Positions 10,895-22,640 of a stretch of DNA of 64,000 nt are shown here, in pieces. Positions within the stretch are counted from its first letter, which is position 1. Each line of letters opens with the position of its first letter. This DNA comes from Macrosoma leucophasiata (taxonomy: Eukaryota > Arthropoda > Insecta > Lepidoptera > Hedylidae): NCBI GenBank assembly GCA_036365455.1, contig JAWQUS010000020.1, positions 20,097,001 through 20,161,000 on the forward strand, in the 5' to 3' direction. The position numbers were made by a program, and so were the translations under genes. Below the pieces are notes generated by a model that was not told where the DNA came from, did no database searches, and saw nothing but the letters and a program-made list of their open reading frames with translations.

Positions 10895-12818
10895 TCATGA
10901 AATAGCCTGGCAGCGATCGCTATAATCCCAAGACGTATTATCATTAAGATAATCACTGGTCTTATAGTAATTACATTTATATAAACGTTCTTTCATTACT
11001 TTCTTAAATGTATTGATCGATAGACTTTGAACGTTTTTGGGGATTTGATTAAAGAACCGTATACATTGAAATCTAAAAGAATTACTGACCCTATTCAGCC
11101 GCGTTGCATGCATGGACAACTTGTATTTGTTCCTAGTATTTATACTGTGATTGTTACCTATTGTAGGAAACTCATTAATGTTTTTACGGACATATAATAC
11201 ATTTTCATAAATGTATTGCGAAGCTACAGTCAGAATATTTATTTCTTTAAATTTATCTCTAAGAGATACCCTCGGACTCAACCCGTAGATAGCCCGGACA
11301 GCTCTCTTTTGCAGTACAAAAATAGTGTTGACGTCGGCGGAATTTCCCCATAGCAAAATGCCATAGGACATTATACTGTGAAAATAACTAAAATAAACAA
11401 GGCGAGCCGTCTCGACGTCTGTTAATAGTCTAATCTTTTTCACAGCAAATGCCGCCGAGCTAAGTCTACTAGCTAATTTGGAAATATGGGGACCCCATTG
11501 CAATTTAGCATCCACGGTAATGCCCAGAAATACCGTGGACTCTACGATCTCCAATACATCCTCATTTATCTAAACATTGGTTTCAACCTGTTTTACGTTA
11601 GGAGTAGTAAATTTAATACATTTTGTCTTACTGCTATTTAACGTAAGGTTATTGGCGCTAAACCAATGTACTATATTAGAGAGTATTGTTTACAGCGTCA
11701 AAATCTACCTCCTGTCTTTTAATTTTGAACACTATAGAAGTATCATCAGCAAACAATACCATCTCTTGGCCATCATTGATAATGTAGGGTAAGTCATTAA
11801 TATAGACTAAGAAAAGAAATGGCCCTAAAATAGAGCCCTGTGGGACCCCATATCCATTTGAAGTCCTGGTAGATCTTGTCCCATTTACATCAACACACAT
11901 ATTTCTATTGTTTAAATATGAAGTCATAAGCTCGAGAGCGGTATCTCGAAGGCCGTAGTGATATCACTTTCTGACCAATGTTTCATGCTGAACGCAATCA
12001 AATGCTTTAGATAAGTCACAGAATACCCCTAGTGCATTATGTGATTTTTCCCAAGCTTCAAAAATGTGTTTGACAAGTTCAACACCTGCATCGGTAGTTG
12101 AACGACCCCTATTAAATCCAAACTGTCGACAATGTAAAACTTTATGATGGTTAAAGTGTGCAAGTAGTTGAATTAAAATAAGTTTTTCAAAAATTTTACT
12201 TAAGACAGGTAGTACAGAAATTGGTCTAAAGTTTGTGGGATCACTTGTACTACCGGATTTAAATAATGGAATAACTTTACTATGTTTCATTAGATCAGGA
12301 AATATACCACTTACAATACTATTATTAAACATAGCCGCTAGGTAAGGTGCAATCACATCCATTATTTCATATGCAACTTTTACAGATAAGCCCCATAAAT
12401 CAGTTGTGTTCTTAATAGTAATAGACTTAAAGGCATGTATAACATCCGCAGTATTAACTAACTTAAAATTAAATATAGTTTTACTTTGATGTACATTTTT
12501 TTTCAATAATGATTCGGCGACGGTAGGCGATGAAATGGGGTCTCCAGTCAAAGAAACTGGAATATTAGCAAAGAATGTTTCAAATGCTAAAGCAACTTCT
12601 TCGTCAGTAGTAACATGTTTATTGTCAATTATTAATTTAAAATCAGAGTTGCGTTCAGCTTGTTTCCCAGTTTCACTATTAATTACATTCCAAGTCGTTT
12701 TAATTTTGTTATTTGAATTTTTAATTTTATTTTTAATGTGAAGTGCCTTGGCTGCAAAACACACTTTCTTGAATATTTTCGAATATAATTTAACATGATT
12801 TTTAAACGAATTTGTGTG
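10895..12818 (-). pseudogene. LINE-A reverse transcriptase ORF2, broken
   Basis: The reverse transcriptase copies LINE RNA at the target site. Read on the minus strand, domains run from a pre-finger region through NFRPISVLPVLSKIFEK, FGFNRGRSTTDAG, the first catalytic Asp in FCDLSKAFDC, GVPQGSILGPFLF, the catalytic FADD box (about 11735-11750), then LGITVDAKLQWGPHI and a C-terminal thumb region ending at 10895. Lesions: an in-frame TGA at 11964-11966 just after VQHETLVRK, a frameshift near 11677 after DAVNNTL, and a stop near 11565. The N-terminal endonuclease is missing. All catalytic motifs are still readable, so decay is moderate. Confidence 0.85.
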
Positions 12819-12868
12819 ATTGTATGGAGAAAAGTCACATGACTTTTCTCCATACAGGTCATACAATC
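12818..12868. repeat. fold-back at LINE 5' junction
   Basis: GATTGTATGGAGAAAAGTCA (12818-12837) is mirrored by TGACTTTTCTCCATAC (12840-12855) and then CATACAATC (12860-12868), with a 2-bp loop. It sits exactly at the 5' end of the LINE insertion, as expected from a template switch or twin-priming event during integration. Confidence 0.7.
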
Positions 12869-12873
12869 AAAAA

Positions 12874-12950
12874 AAGTATATCAGGTAATGCGGTGGTGCC
12901 TACGCCCGCGAGCTCCGTCACTGGAGCTTTACCACCATTGAAATTGGTGT
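12874..12950 (-). repeat. Rep-A copy, right half (split by LINE)
   Basis: AAGTATATCAGGTAATGCGG, then GGTGCCTACGCCCGCGAGC and GGAGCTTTACCACC: the 5' head of the copy whose other half ends at 10191. Confidence 0.8.
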
Positions 12951-13068
12951 AATGTGGTATTGCTTATCCGGCACAGAAGCAAAGCCGTTTGGGCCTCAGA
13001 AGTGGCAACACGTCTACATTGAAAATACCATCAATGTGAACTGCTCGTTGGCCACTTTCATGACATAA
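12951..13068 (+). repeat. Rep-A 3' fragment, opposite orientation
   Basis: CCGGCACAGAAGCAAAGCC, GGGCCTCAGAAGTGGCAAC, ATCAATGTGAACTGC and GGCCACTTTCATGACATAAA match the second half of plus-oriented Rep-A. It abuts the head of the minus copy. Confidence 0.65.
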
Positions 13069-13566
13069 ATAAAAAGACCAGTACTCTAAAGCTAGGTTAG
13101 CTATATGTATAAGTGAAGCTGGCTTAGAATCATACAAGCCAACGTAGAAACACTAAACTATGTTATCGTCGAATGGTATGGGTACCTGGTAGGCATGACG
13201 TGCAACACGCCGGGCTCGCATGACGCCCGCCACCGGACGGCACGCTACACCCGTCATTATATTCCAAATAATCATTTCCAGTGGCAGTCGGAGACCACAA
13301 CATCACGCCCGTGTTTCTGCGAAAGGATAGTCTGTTGTACGCATATACCCACGATTTGGTAATTATTGTTATTATATTTTTGGGTCTGGCAACGCGTTGG
13401 CAATTGACAACTTCCCAGAAGCTTAAATATCCTATTATAATATGCATTACATCCGAATTTATTCGTTTCGCTATCTTGCTTTAACAAAGGCCGACCGCAC
13501 TGGTTAAAGCAAGACAGCGGAACGATTCAATAGCGATGCCGTATATAGATATTATTTTACGAGAAA
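13069..13566. other. unassigned DNA with a GC-rich block
   Basis: A GC-rich block at 13180-13260 (CACGCCGGGCTCGCATGACG) has no convincing coding frame. No known repeat recognised. Confidence 0.35.
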
Positions 13567-13625
13567 AGGGCCCCTGGTGTTGCAAATGTCCTAGGCGACA
13601 GTGACCACTTTCCATTGGACCACAC
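13567..13625 (+). mobile_element. LINE-B 3' tail remnant
   Basis: CCCCTGGTGTTGCAAATGT and GGCGACAGTGACCACTTTCC are the LINE-B terminal region (compare 7720-7765). Only about 60 bp are left. Confidence 0.55.
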
Positions 13626-14297
13626 ATAAAAAAATAACATGAGGTATCGAAATCACACGCTGCAGTGGGATTACCCATTTGTGCGCTACCATTTTTGCCC
13701 TCTTCTGCAGTCATATCTTCTATTTTGCGTGATAAACATCTCAATTTAACTCTACACATATTGACCACTGACCCAAAAAGATCTTCGAATTATTAGTGGC
13801 AAACCAGAATGCTGCACATGTTTTGATTAGCTGAAGGGCTTCAAAAATCTTTATTAACATAAACCTTCTATTTTATAGTTCTCTTTTTCGCTCGCCTTCT
13901 TAACTTGTATAGACGATAGTGTACGTAGTATAGATTGCATTCCGTCACATAAAACAAAAGCGAATTTGTCGAATAATTCGTGAAAACCTCCCAACGTCAC
14001 GTACAAAAATTCGCTGGCGGGTTGGGCTTATGAAATTGTCCATTGTTGGGAAAGGCTCATAGCGCTGGTGCATCGACCTCGCGCTCTGTATTGTGTGCTG
14101 CATGAATCTCGTGCTTTTTTTGTTCTTTGTCAATGAATCATACCATTTTTATTGTACACCAGTCAACCTTCAAACCCGACGAGGCTTGGGCCCGGTCGTT
14201 TCGAGTTAAATTTATTCAATTGTATTGTTATGTCAACTACGGCCGTTTTTTAAATATTTCTTGTTTGGGTAAATTGGTATGGTACCTTGTATGTAAG
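13626..14297. other. unassigned DNA
   Basis: No coding or repeat family recognised. Confidence 0.35.
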
Positions 14298-14574
14298 GAA
14301 AGTGGCAAACAATCATGCAGGTAGAGTTCTAGTGCAGGTCCTGGAGGGCGTAGACACCATCGCATAACCTGATCTATCTGCTGCCAAATGGTTCAACACA
14401 GATGGTAATGTATGGTCCCGTAATATCACAGAGACATTAAAAAAACGTGCATTTTAACCTTTGGTTTTTGTATAGATGTGATGTTAAGATGATGTTAAGT
14501 GATGTCTGCAGCCTAGTCATCACTTTACATCTATGTGAACAGCAAGCTTTTTAGCCTCTTTCATTACAAAAAAA
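14298..14574 (+). repeat. Rep-A copy (plus) with remnant of a minus copy at its left
   Basis: 14298-14317 is a minus-type end (GTGGCAAACAATCATGCAG). From 14318 a plus copy runs from GTAGAGTTCTAGTGC to CATTACAAAAAAAA. It is diverged and has a local duplication around GATGTTAAGATGATGTTAAG (about 14479-14500). Confidence 0.65.
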
Positions 14575-14790
14575 ATGCAGTTTACATTGAAAAACAAGTG
14601 AATATGTACTGCAGCCTGTAGTCATCTATATGGAAGGATCAAGTTCCGGTGCCGATGCGTTCTACACCTGAAGCATAAGATGCCGTCGAATCGGAACATG
14701 ATAGTGCTGATCACTGTCAATTTGGTGGTACCTACGCTCTTCGGCTCCGTAATGGAAACTATTAGAAACTATGCCACCGCTCCGTGTGGA
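14575..14790 (-). repeat. Rep-A copy, tail-to-tail with the preceding copy
   Basis: ATGCAGTTTACATTGA, GTACTGCAGCCTGTAG, CGGAACATGATAGTGCTGA and CTATGCCACC in minus-strand order, directly after the poly-A of the plus copy. Confidence 0.6.
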
Positions 14791-14939
14791 ATCAGTTACT
14801 TAGTTCAGTGGGATCACACAAACAGTGCATTTACTCAATTTTGACCTCAAGACAAAGTATAAATTAATATTTTGTTAATCATATTCTGCTCCACGATGTG
14901 ATTTAAAGTAAATTTTTATCTGAATAAATTAGTAAATAA

Positions 14940-15062
14940 ACTTGCAGTTTACATTGATGATAAAGTGGTTCCTGCAAGCCATAAATAATAACAAAACGGT
15001 CTTAATGTATGTTGCAACTGCTCAAGTTAATATTTCATGTGGTTAAAAGTATAAAGCTAGAT
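14940..15062 (-). repeat. Rep-A copy, strongly diverged
   Basis: ACTTGCAGTTTACATTGATG, CCTGCAAGCCATAAATAA and GTTGCAACTGCTCAAG follow the order of the Rep-A 3' half. Confidence 0.4.
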
Positions 15063-17144
15063 ATAATACAGGATATTAATGTAATGAATGTTCAATTTAA
15101 TCGTTCGCTTCCCAAAAGAAACATACTCCTCTCATCATCATAATTTTTCGAAATACGTACATTGCTGGACAAAAGTTTCCTCCAAAGAATATTATATAAT
15201 TTTATTATTATATAATTATGACATATCGAAAATCATCATTTATAAAAATGTTCTGAAAGTATAACTCGTTTGTGTATTCAATGATTACTTAATTAACATA
15301 CCTGCACTCATAACAGCAGTGGCACAAAAAGTTCATGGGTTGCAAATGCCGTATAAAGACTCCAAATTCCTTGTCAGTAAAAAATATCACAATAATGAAA
15401 TGCGGTAAATATTTTTATTGTGAGTTGTTTAACTTGGGTGGTCTTGTAACGGAACATGAAGGATGTGAGCCAAACAGTACTTTACAGTTATCATTTCGTA
15501 ACAATTCGGCACATGGGCTTGGAACCCTGATCTCTCGATGTAACAGGGAATAACAATATTGTCACTGCTTTTATACGTGTGTACGAGAATGAGAGACGAA
15601 ATTGGTATGCAGTCATTGAAGTTAGTGGTAGCGTACTCCTCGAAGTAATGAACGGTTTGCGATACGCACATGTGTACGATAAATAACACAAACTCTTTTA
15701 GGATGACCTCAATTGCTGTAGTCCAATTAAGCGCGTAAGCGCAATAAATATAAACAAAATACGGCACTTACATCCTATGCCACTTACATTATATTGGTCG
15801 AGTCAAAATTGAAGAAAATAGAATAACTCTTGTGTGTAGTAACATTATCTCAATGAACGCCGTAGTAGAACTTGAGCGAATCTCGTAGTCTGGGATCACT
15901 GCATTACTGAGTAGGTATTCTGCTTCTGACTTCCACCAATAAATAAATGCTGGTGTTCTAAACTGAGTTAAATCTTATTCTACACGCTAAAATCGTTTAG
16001 AATTACATAACAAGCTTTTCATTGTAATTAGAAGAAGAGAATCATTAAAATGTCTAATATATCAAGTATCTTAGTATTATTATATGCTTTAAGAATGATT
16101 ATTCCCTAAGTATAATGAATAAAGCGAAGAAATGAAAAAAAAAAACAAAATCTTGCACTGTTCTTGTTGAATGCGTATGGCACGAATAATAACACACCCC
16201 TCTTTTGTTTCAGGTAACGCAGAGGAAGTCTTTTGTGAGAACTAAAACGCGCCATATTATGAGTATGTTTTTACTTTATACGAAAATAAATCTTAGAGTA
16301 CATTGAAAGATTGATACAGAATTTTCAATCGTAATCAGTTTTATATGAGTCACAAATTAGAATGATTGGTTAGCGTGACCGATTTTTGATCTACTATATC
16401 CTATAGCTACAAGATACACATTCAAAAGTATCAATTAATGAAACATTAATATTGAACTTCTTTCTTTTAATAATATGTACTAGATTTTGCGCTATATCAT
16501 CCGTTTTCATAATGGGTGTATGAAAACGGATGATGTAACGCAAAACACAAACATTGTACCAATTTGAAACAGATATCTTCACAATACATACCTTTGTCGC
16601 AGGGTTTTTTTTGGACGGACTTATATAGGCGGCCTGTCTCGAGACGGCACTGGTCTACTTCACCGGCCAACCGGCGAGCGCAGAAGGCACTCCAGCTTAA
16701 AAGTCCTTCCTTTGCCGCAGTAGGGTAGTCGAACTTGCAACTGCTCGGAACATACGGTCTATAACAGGGTGATGATGTTGTACTTATATAAGTATTTTAT
16801 GATATTTATGTTTTTATTTATTTCTATTAATGTGATCTTCATATGTATATATACCATTTGTAATAAGTACTGTAGGTATTGTCGTTACGATCATCGATTT
16901 GAATATCTTCGAGACCTGGGAGTATCGTTTTTAGGGTCTCCACTGTTGTTCGTGAATCGCAGTACGACACTTGGTTGTTTTCAACTTCCATCAGATCCGT
17001 TCCTTTTATTTTTCGCGTGGCGTTGTTGATGTGAAGAGGGTTGTTTTGATCATTGTTCTTTTGACAAATATCTTACATTAATTTCAATTCAGCTGAATTA
17101 TGTACTAACATAAATAAGACTGATTATTTCAAAAAACAAAATAT
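15063..17144. other. unassigned DNA, one snap-back and one candidate open frame
   Basis: A 15-bp perfect inverted repeat with a 9-nt loop lies at 16496-16534. A GC-rich stretch lies at 16620-16760. On the minus strand about 17083-16826 stays open in one frame and reads DLMEVENNQVSYCDSRT then TILPGLEDIQIDDRN, which looks more protein-like than its surroundings. I cannot assign it to a family or show splice sites. Confidence 0.3.
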
Positions 17145-17270
17145 AATGATGAAGGTAGACGAGGCACGTGAGGTATGTCAGGACCGGGATATCTGGCGTT
17201 CTACACTCTCTGCCTACTAGTGCCTACCCCCGGGACCTGGCGTGAAGATACATACATACATAATACAAAA
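17145..17270 (+). mobile_element. LINE-C 3' tail fragment
   Basis: GTATGTCAGGACCGGGATAT, CTACACTCTCTGCCTAC and GGGACCTGGCGTGAAGATAC, followed by a short ATACATACATAC run. Same family as 6745-6985. Confidence 0.65.
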
Positions 17271-18114
17271 TTCAATATACTTAAGTATAAGTATGTTTTT
17301 TTGTAGATATTTCTTAGAATCGTTGCGTCTAGTACACTTATTACTACATTACACATGTACTTTCACAATCTTGTGAATTATTTATTACGCTATTCTATTT
17401 AAACACGTATTTACAAAGTTAACGATTGAGTCACAATTCGTTCCACATTCTATTTTTTTGTACTGCGCAGTTCGTATATCAACAAGCGATTTAGGTTTGC
17501 TTTTATTATTCTTATCAGGCATTCGACGAGGTTCTATTATAAAATTGTTCGATGGTACGGTGCGGCTGGTGCGGTACGTTTAAATCGATATTACCTGTCC
17601 GTGAGCGAGTAATTTACATAAAAAATCGATTTGTAAAGTTTCGGCGCGACCTATCGTCACGTTCCCCGCGTCGGTCACGTATCGTTTCGCATCGCCAAAC
17701 AGAGATGATTTTGTTGCCGAAACGGGTCTAGCGAAGGTCGTCCGGTTTTGCCACTATCATTTTCAACTAGCGTATCGCCCGCTGGCGTTTCGTGTTATTT
17801 TTTTATTCCGAGAATTATTACGTGGTTCGATTAGATAAAATTTCTTTAACGGTTACAAAAGATTGCTCCTCTTCGATATTTCTTACTCGCTATTTTGATT
17901 ACTTTTTCCTCCATAAAAGAAGTATTCGTACTAAAAATAGCTGCTTTTGAAATCTGTTTAAATTATATCGCACTAATTCTCACAGCTCACCGTGAGAATT
18001 TAGTTGACCCTAAACTTGTGTTGCTCTAAAGAGAAGTGTGACTAGAATTATAATATCTAATTATAATATTAATATATATATTATAATATATATTAAGTAT
18101 GTCTAATTAAACAG
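17271..18114. other. unassigned DNA with a GC-richer block
   Basis: 17540-17810 is richer in CpG than its surroundings (CGGCGCGACCTATCGTCACG) and could be regulatory, but I see no defined promoter motif. 18055-18100 is an AT-rich, self-complementary stretch of TATAATAT repeats. Confidence 0.35.
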
Positions 18115-18600
18115 CCTGATTGTGGGGACTGGTCTGTTGTGATTTGCGGGTGTTATTTTCTATCACGATATTAAGCTGTTGATGGGTATTTGCGTATGTG
18201 TTTATATGCAAATATTTATATGCCATGGACGTTCACATTATCTTTATTTTATTTAATAATATTTGTATTAAATCTAAGGTTTTGACAAAAGAGCAACACG
18301 CTGAGTTTGTTGGGTAGCGGAGTTCTTCTCAGTAGTGCCTGCACTTGGAACTCTGCTAAGTGAATGACTATGATTATGACGAACAGATTTTTCATTTTCT
18401 TCTATGAAGGAGTTGAAAAATTTGATGATTCACGTATCGGTTAAATATTATTATTAAATTGGTATTTATGAATACCTATTGAATTATTATTATAAGTCAT
18501 TCTCTCTAGGTATCTTATAACCCGACAATGCAAAAGTGGTCTACAGGAGACCAATTTGAAATAAATGATTTGAATTTTGAATTTTGAAAGTAGTCAACTA
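18115..18600 (+). mobile_element. LINE-A type 3' UTR fragment
   Basis: TGGGGACTGGTCTGTT (about 18123-18140), GAGTTTGTTGGGTAGCGGAG (about 18303-18322) and TTGGAACTCTGCTAAGTGAA (about 18344-18363) match the 3' UTR of the minus-strand LINE at 10420-10660. It ends in repeats of TTGAATTTTGAA. No coding sequence remains. Confidence 0.75.
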
Positions 18601-18812
18601 GCAGGCCACTACTGCTACGATGGATACCTACTTTTGGAATTTTTCAATTTTTCTGATGTTTGCCAAACCTAACCTCGAAGTTTTGTTAACGTGCACGGAG
18701 ATGTCATTAGGCTTGTCACATGACACAAAAGCGTAACTGGCGAATTGTATGCTCGAAAACTTGCATTTCTCTGCCTACTTCTGGGACTATGAACACCTTT
18801 TCTAAAATCTCG
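18601..18812 (+). repeat. Rep-B SINE copy lacking its B box
   Basis: GGCCACTACTGCTACGA, then TTTTTCAATTTTTCTG, CCTCGAAGTTTTG, GTAACTGGCGAATTGTATG and TCTCTGCCTACTTCTGGGA align in order with the reverse complement of 2998-3298. About 60 bp including the B box are missing, so it could not be a Pol III template. It lies directly after the LINE-A tail. Confidence 0.65.
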
Positions 18813-19504
18813 AAGTCTGAATGTTGCGAGCGATAAAGTCAAATATTTCAAGGTTAACAAGCAACAGACTGAGTTCACTCTCTCGGTGTCGTCGTAAAGG
18901 GCGCTTAAGTGTACCAGGACTGGTATCGCGAAAACAAGTTTGCAGATCGCTCCGTTGGGAACACTCAATAACAATTTAAATCTTTTAATACTATTTAATC
19001 TTGTCTAAAACCGGTCTTCATTGTATTTTTTTACGACTGGTTCTGGTATTTAAACAGATACCAACGCTCCAGTGGAATAGCTGTGAACAAAATATAATAT
19101 GAATGTGTTACTTACCAAGGTCACTTGTCCAATTTAGTGTCATGACAATATTAAATGCTGACATGATTGAATTGATATTGTTATAGAATGAGATATTAAC
19201 ATGGAGAATGAATCAGGATTTAAGAGGAAAAAGTAATTGCTTTTGTTCCGTAGATCGTGATGTTGAAGTTTGTAAAAAAAACATAGAATTGATAAATACC
19301 ACAACAATTTAATTGGCAAAATTTTGAATTAAATATAAAATAGAAAACGAACATACAAACTGTTTTAATGGTCAGGAATTACTTTAGTAGGTGAATAACG
19401 ACATATTATGCGCTGATGTGGTTGTTAAAAAAATATAGTTTTCCATGACTGTGTTCCGATTTCCGAATAATAAGTTATTATTATTGATCAGCAACAAGAA
19501 ACAA
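18813..19504. other. unassigned AT-rich DNA
   Basis: No coding or repeat signal recognised. Confidence 0.35.
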
Positions 19505-19560
19505 AATATTTCACACCTTTATATACCCAAAAGGATAGACAAGGGTAGGTTCATTCATGT
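19505..19560 (-). repeat. Rep-B tail fragment
   Basis: TTTCACACCTTTATATACCC and AAAAGGATAGACAAGGGTAG are a diverged version of the Rep-B tail at 2998-3035. Confidence 0.4.
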
Positions 19561-20378
19561 ATCATGGATTCATTAATTGTTTATCAAAAATATTTAATGC
19601 TACAGTCATTATAACACAAATGTTGGTGTAGCTTTAAAGAAAAAACATTAAATCCCATTCAAATCTATGAGAAATTAAAAGGATCATGGCAAGATTTGTA
19701 CAGAAAAAATGAAAAAAAGGTACACGGTAAAAAAGTTCGAAATTTAACTTTAGTATACTGTTGTTAGGAAAGACTATTTTAATTCCGGTGATTTAAAAAT
19801 AAGTTACATACCAGAAAATGTACTTTAGGTTCCCTAGATAATATTTCTAATCCGTTTACCTTGTACCTTTTTCTAATTTTTTTTGTACAAATCAATGTAT
19901 GAAACTTGCCATGATTCTTTAAGATTATACTCATAAAATTAAGGGTCATTGGTGAACTATTTTCGCTACAACACTCGGAGCATTGCATAAATCATCGTCT
20001 CACACAGCAGACCTCAGCAGACCCTCATTTCGCGGCACCACACAATGGTACATTTGTACATTCCATGAACACCAAGCAGCGCCACGTCACAAACAAGTGC
20101 TGAGAAAGTGCATGTGTCGTGGGAAATTTCACACGATGCTTCGTGGAACACTGTTTTTGCGGACCGAACTGTGCTGATGAAATGTTATAATGACGAAGAT
20201 ACCCTGATATGTATTGTGATAAATATCAAAAGTTCATTGCTAATTTTAGGTTTCTTGGTAATTGCGTAATGCTATTTGGTCACTCACAAATCACCAATTA
20301 TTTTAATGTTTTTTTTTAATAATAATGATGTTAAAATGCTTGTTTACATACATGGTACCTATTGCGTGCATTTTTTAC
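19561..20378. other. unassigned DNA
   Basis: No gene recognised. The open frames here are short and not protein-like. Confidence 0.35.
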
Positions 20379-20650
20379 TGGTGGTAGAGTAGGCCAGGAG
20401 CTCGAGGGCGTAGGTCACCGCATTACATAATTTATCTGCCGCTAAATTGTAAATGAAAAAAATATGGTTCCTGAGTGAACATTGCTAAGCACTTAAGGTC
20501 AAAATGCTTTGCCATGCTTACCATCCCTGAGGCCTCAGTTGTTTTGATTATGTGATAGTAATGCCTAATGACGGGACGGTGCCATACCTAGTGGCCTAAC
20601 CGAAATAGATAATTCGGAACACTACCATTTGGCGACAGATAGATCAAGTA
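20379..20650. repeat. Rep-A head (plus) joined to Rep-A minus fragment
   Basis: 20379-20465 is a plus-oriented head (CTGGTGGTAGAG, GGAGCTCGAGGGCGTAGG). From about 20486 the sequence is minus-oriented (GGTCAAAATGC, CCCTGAGGCCTCAG, GGAACACTACCATTTGGCG). The two are joined in opposite orientation. Confidence 0.55.
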
Positions 20651-21679
20651 ATTTAAGATAAGAGTACTTGTTACACGAAGGAGAAGTTCCGAAATAGTCG
20701 TGTAAAAGCACAAGAGCTTTATCAGAATATTTTACACTGATTTTTTCTTATTTGTATTTTCATAGAACCTGCAACACTTTGTAATAAAATAAATCTTATG
20801 TCATTATTATTTGTTACGATAACATATATTTGACAACAGGTGCTCTAAAGGACCTACATAATCGCTAAGGAATCTGTCGCCACATTAGAATTATCTCTAC
20901 GCTGAAGATCTGCTTACTTAAAATTTAACTATTTGAATTGCAGGCATTGATATACAAAAGACCGGAAGAAGAAAGAGAAGAAGAAGGGTTTTTTGTATAT
21001 CAATGATTGCAGGCTTATTTAACTTTTTTCATTAATTGATAAGTAATACGAGTAGGTCCCTACATAAGATTTCGTCACTGTTTACGTAAGCATATAAAAA
21101 TGTGGGAATAAAGCGTTATTGTTAACGTCACAAATTTTCACATCGACCCGAGCTGATGCAAATGACAAATGTCTTGAGAATAAATGATTTGTAATTAGGC
21201 GGCATTGTCTAGGTAAAAATAGCTTCGTTTCGGCTAATTGGACCGAGATTTTCCAGTTCGTTTGTTCCGCATAATGGTCGAGGGAACTGTTTAACATTTA
21301 AAACAATCTTGCACGCAACGCACGCACGTGAGAACACCTCACATGTTCGGGAATTGTGAGCTGGAAAGGAATCGCTAGTTAAACGAAACTATGAAAAAAA
21401 TAATAAACATTACTGTTCGGATTTTAGTGTACCTGTGCACTTTAATGGCTTTTATTGAATCCATTTATCTTGGTTTGTTTACAAAACTAAGTTTAACGCG
21501 GCTCGTCTGTGACGATCTTCGAATCTTGTCGTTCAAATCCGTCTTCACAGAGATCAGCTCGCTTTTTTTGCAATAATTGTATGCCTTCGTGAGCCCAATA
21601 TAAAATTAAAATTATTGAACGATAAATCGATTTCGGACAGTTCTCCAAAATTCTAAAAGTGAATGTGGTCTTTTCATTA
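20651..21679. other. unassigned DNA with a snap-back
   Basis: A 14-bp perfect inverted repeat (ATTGATATACAAAA, 20946-20959, against 20991-21004) surrounds a purine-rich 31-nt spacer. TTGCAGGC recurs on both sides of it. No gene recognised. Confidence 0.35.
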
Positions 21680-21966
21680 GAGCAGTGACGGAGTTTGCAG
21701 GTGTAGACATCACCATATTACCCAATCTACTTGCCGTTATATGGAAGTGTTCAGCGCTATCGTGTTCCGGTGGTGATGTACGTACCTGTGATTACACGCA
21801 GCCTATGTGCTGCGTGTAATCACAACAACTTCGAAGACCTTGGGATTGGAAACGCATTGAAATTTCTGGTTTTTATGTTCGCAGCATTGCCTATAAATAG
21901 GCTAAATTATTCACTTACCATCAATGTGAACTGGATACTTGTTTGCCACTTCATGCCATAAAAATA
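21680..21966 (+). repeat. Rep-A copy with an internal snap-back
   Basis: From GCAGTGACGGAGTTTGCAGG to TTTGCCACTTCATGCCATAAAA. At 21787-21824 a 16-bp perfect inverted repeat with a 6-nt loop (TGTGATTACACGCAGC) replaces or expands the part that reads CCTGTAATTTCCGGCACAG in other copies. Confidence 0.7.
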
Positions 21967-22544
21967 TCTGAGTGCAACATCAAGAACATTGATACCAATT
22001 TTAGAACAAAAAGTAGAACCTATTCTCATCAATTTTTAATTTTTGTCATTGAATTGTACATCAATTATTTCGGATATGCTCTTAAATTGTGAACACCATC
22101 CGTTCAAATGATCGTCTTCTAGCGAACTATTAATTTGTCCAAAGACTTCGGAAAAACGTTTATGCAATTGAACATCCATCCTGCCGGTCACGATTCCGAG
22201 AACAGTCGGATCATTTCGCGCTTATATAGTTTGTTCTTTAGATTAACCAATTGTTACGGTTTTCGGAAGCTGTTTAGTATCACAAATTCGTTACGGATTT
22301 TGTTATTTTCAGTTTTTTTTAAGTGCTTGTTGCACTTTAATACCTTGCTCTTTTTAAAACGTTTTGTCATCGAGATGATATAATACGGTGCAAGTATATT
22401 GTTTTTTATAATCTTACATTCTTAATTTGAAATTGCTTTGAAATAGATATTCGACTATTATTTTGAAGTGTCATAAAAGTTTACAATAATTTTAGTATCA
22501 GGACTAAGTACACTAATCTATAGTTTAGTTTTTAATGTGGATGG
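21967..22544. other. unassigned AT-rich DNA
   Basis: No gene recognised. Confidence 0.3.
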
Positions 22545-22640
22545 TTTTAGGCTGCAGTATTTAATTAGCAATAAACTGCAACTGGTTTACGTTTTTCATG
22601 TCATAAAAATGGTTGCATGTGAGATGCAACCATTTTTAGA
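22545..22640 (+). repeat. Rep-A tail, diverged, ending in a snap-back
   Basis: TTTTAGGCTGCAGT, AAACTGCAACTGGTTTACG and TTTCATGTCATAAAAAT resemble a Rep-A 3' end. A perfect 14-bp hairpin (AAAAATGGTTGCAT, 22605-22618, with 22624-22637; 5-nt loop) starts in its A-tail. Confidence 0.4.

Larger units (their letters stand above)
10192..12873 (-). mobile_element. Jockey/CR1-group LINE (LINE-A), 5'-truncated, nested in Rep-A
   Basis: A 2.68-kb insertion on the minus strand. It has a 3' tail of (TTCTA)n type at 10192-10208 and a long 3' UTR (10209-10894). The ORF2 reverse transcriptase follows, and the 5' junction at 12818-12868 is a fold-back of the LINE's own sequence. AAGTA flanks it at 10187-10191 and 12874-12878, a target-site duplication inside Rep-A. 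The 3' UTR is related to the plus-strand fragment at 18115-18600. The endonuclease part is absent, so the copy could not move on its own. Confidence 0.85.

Noticed and set aside
13163..13487. Overlapping open frames on both strands
   Set aside because: Mutual shadows of a GC-rich stretch without conserved motifs.
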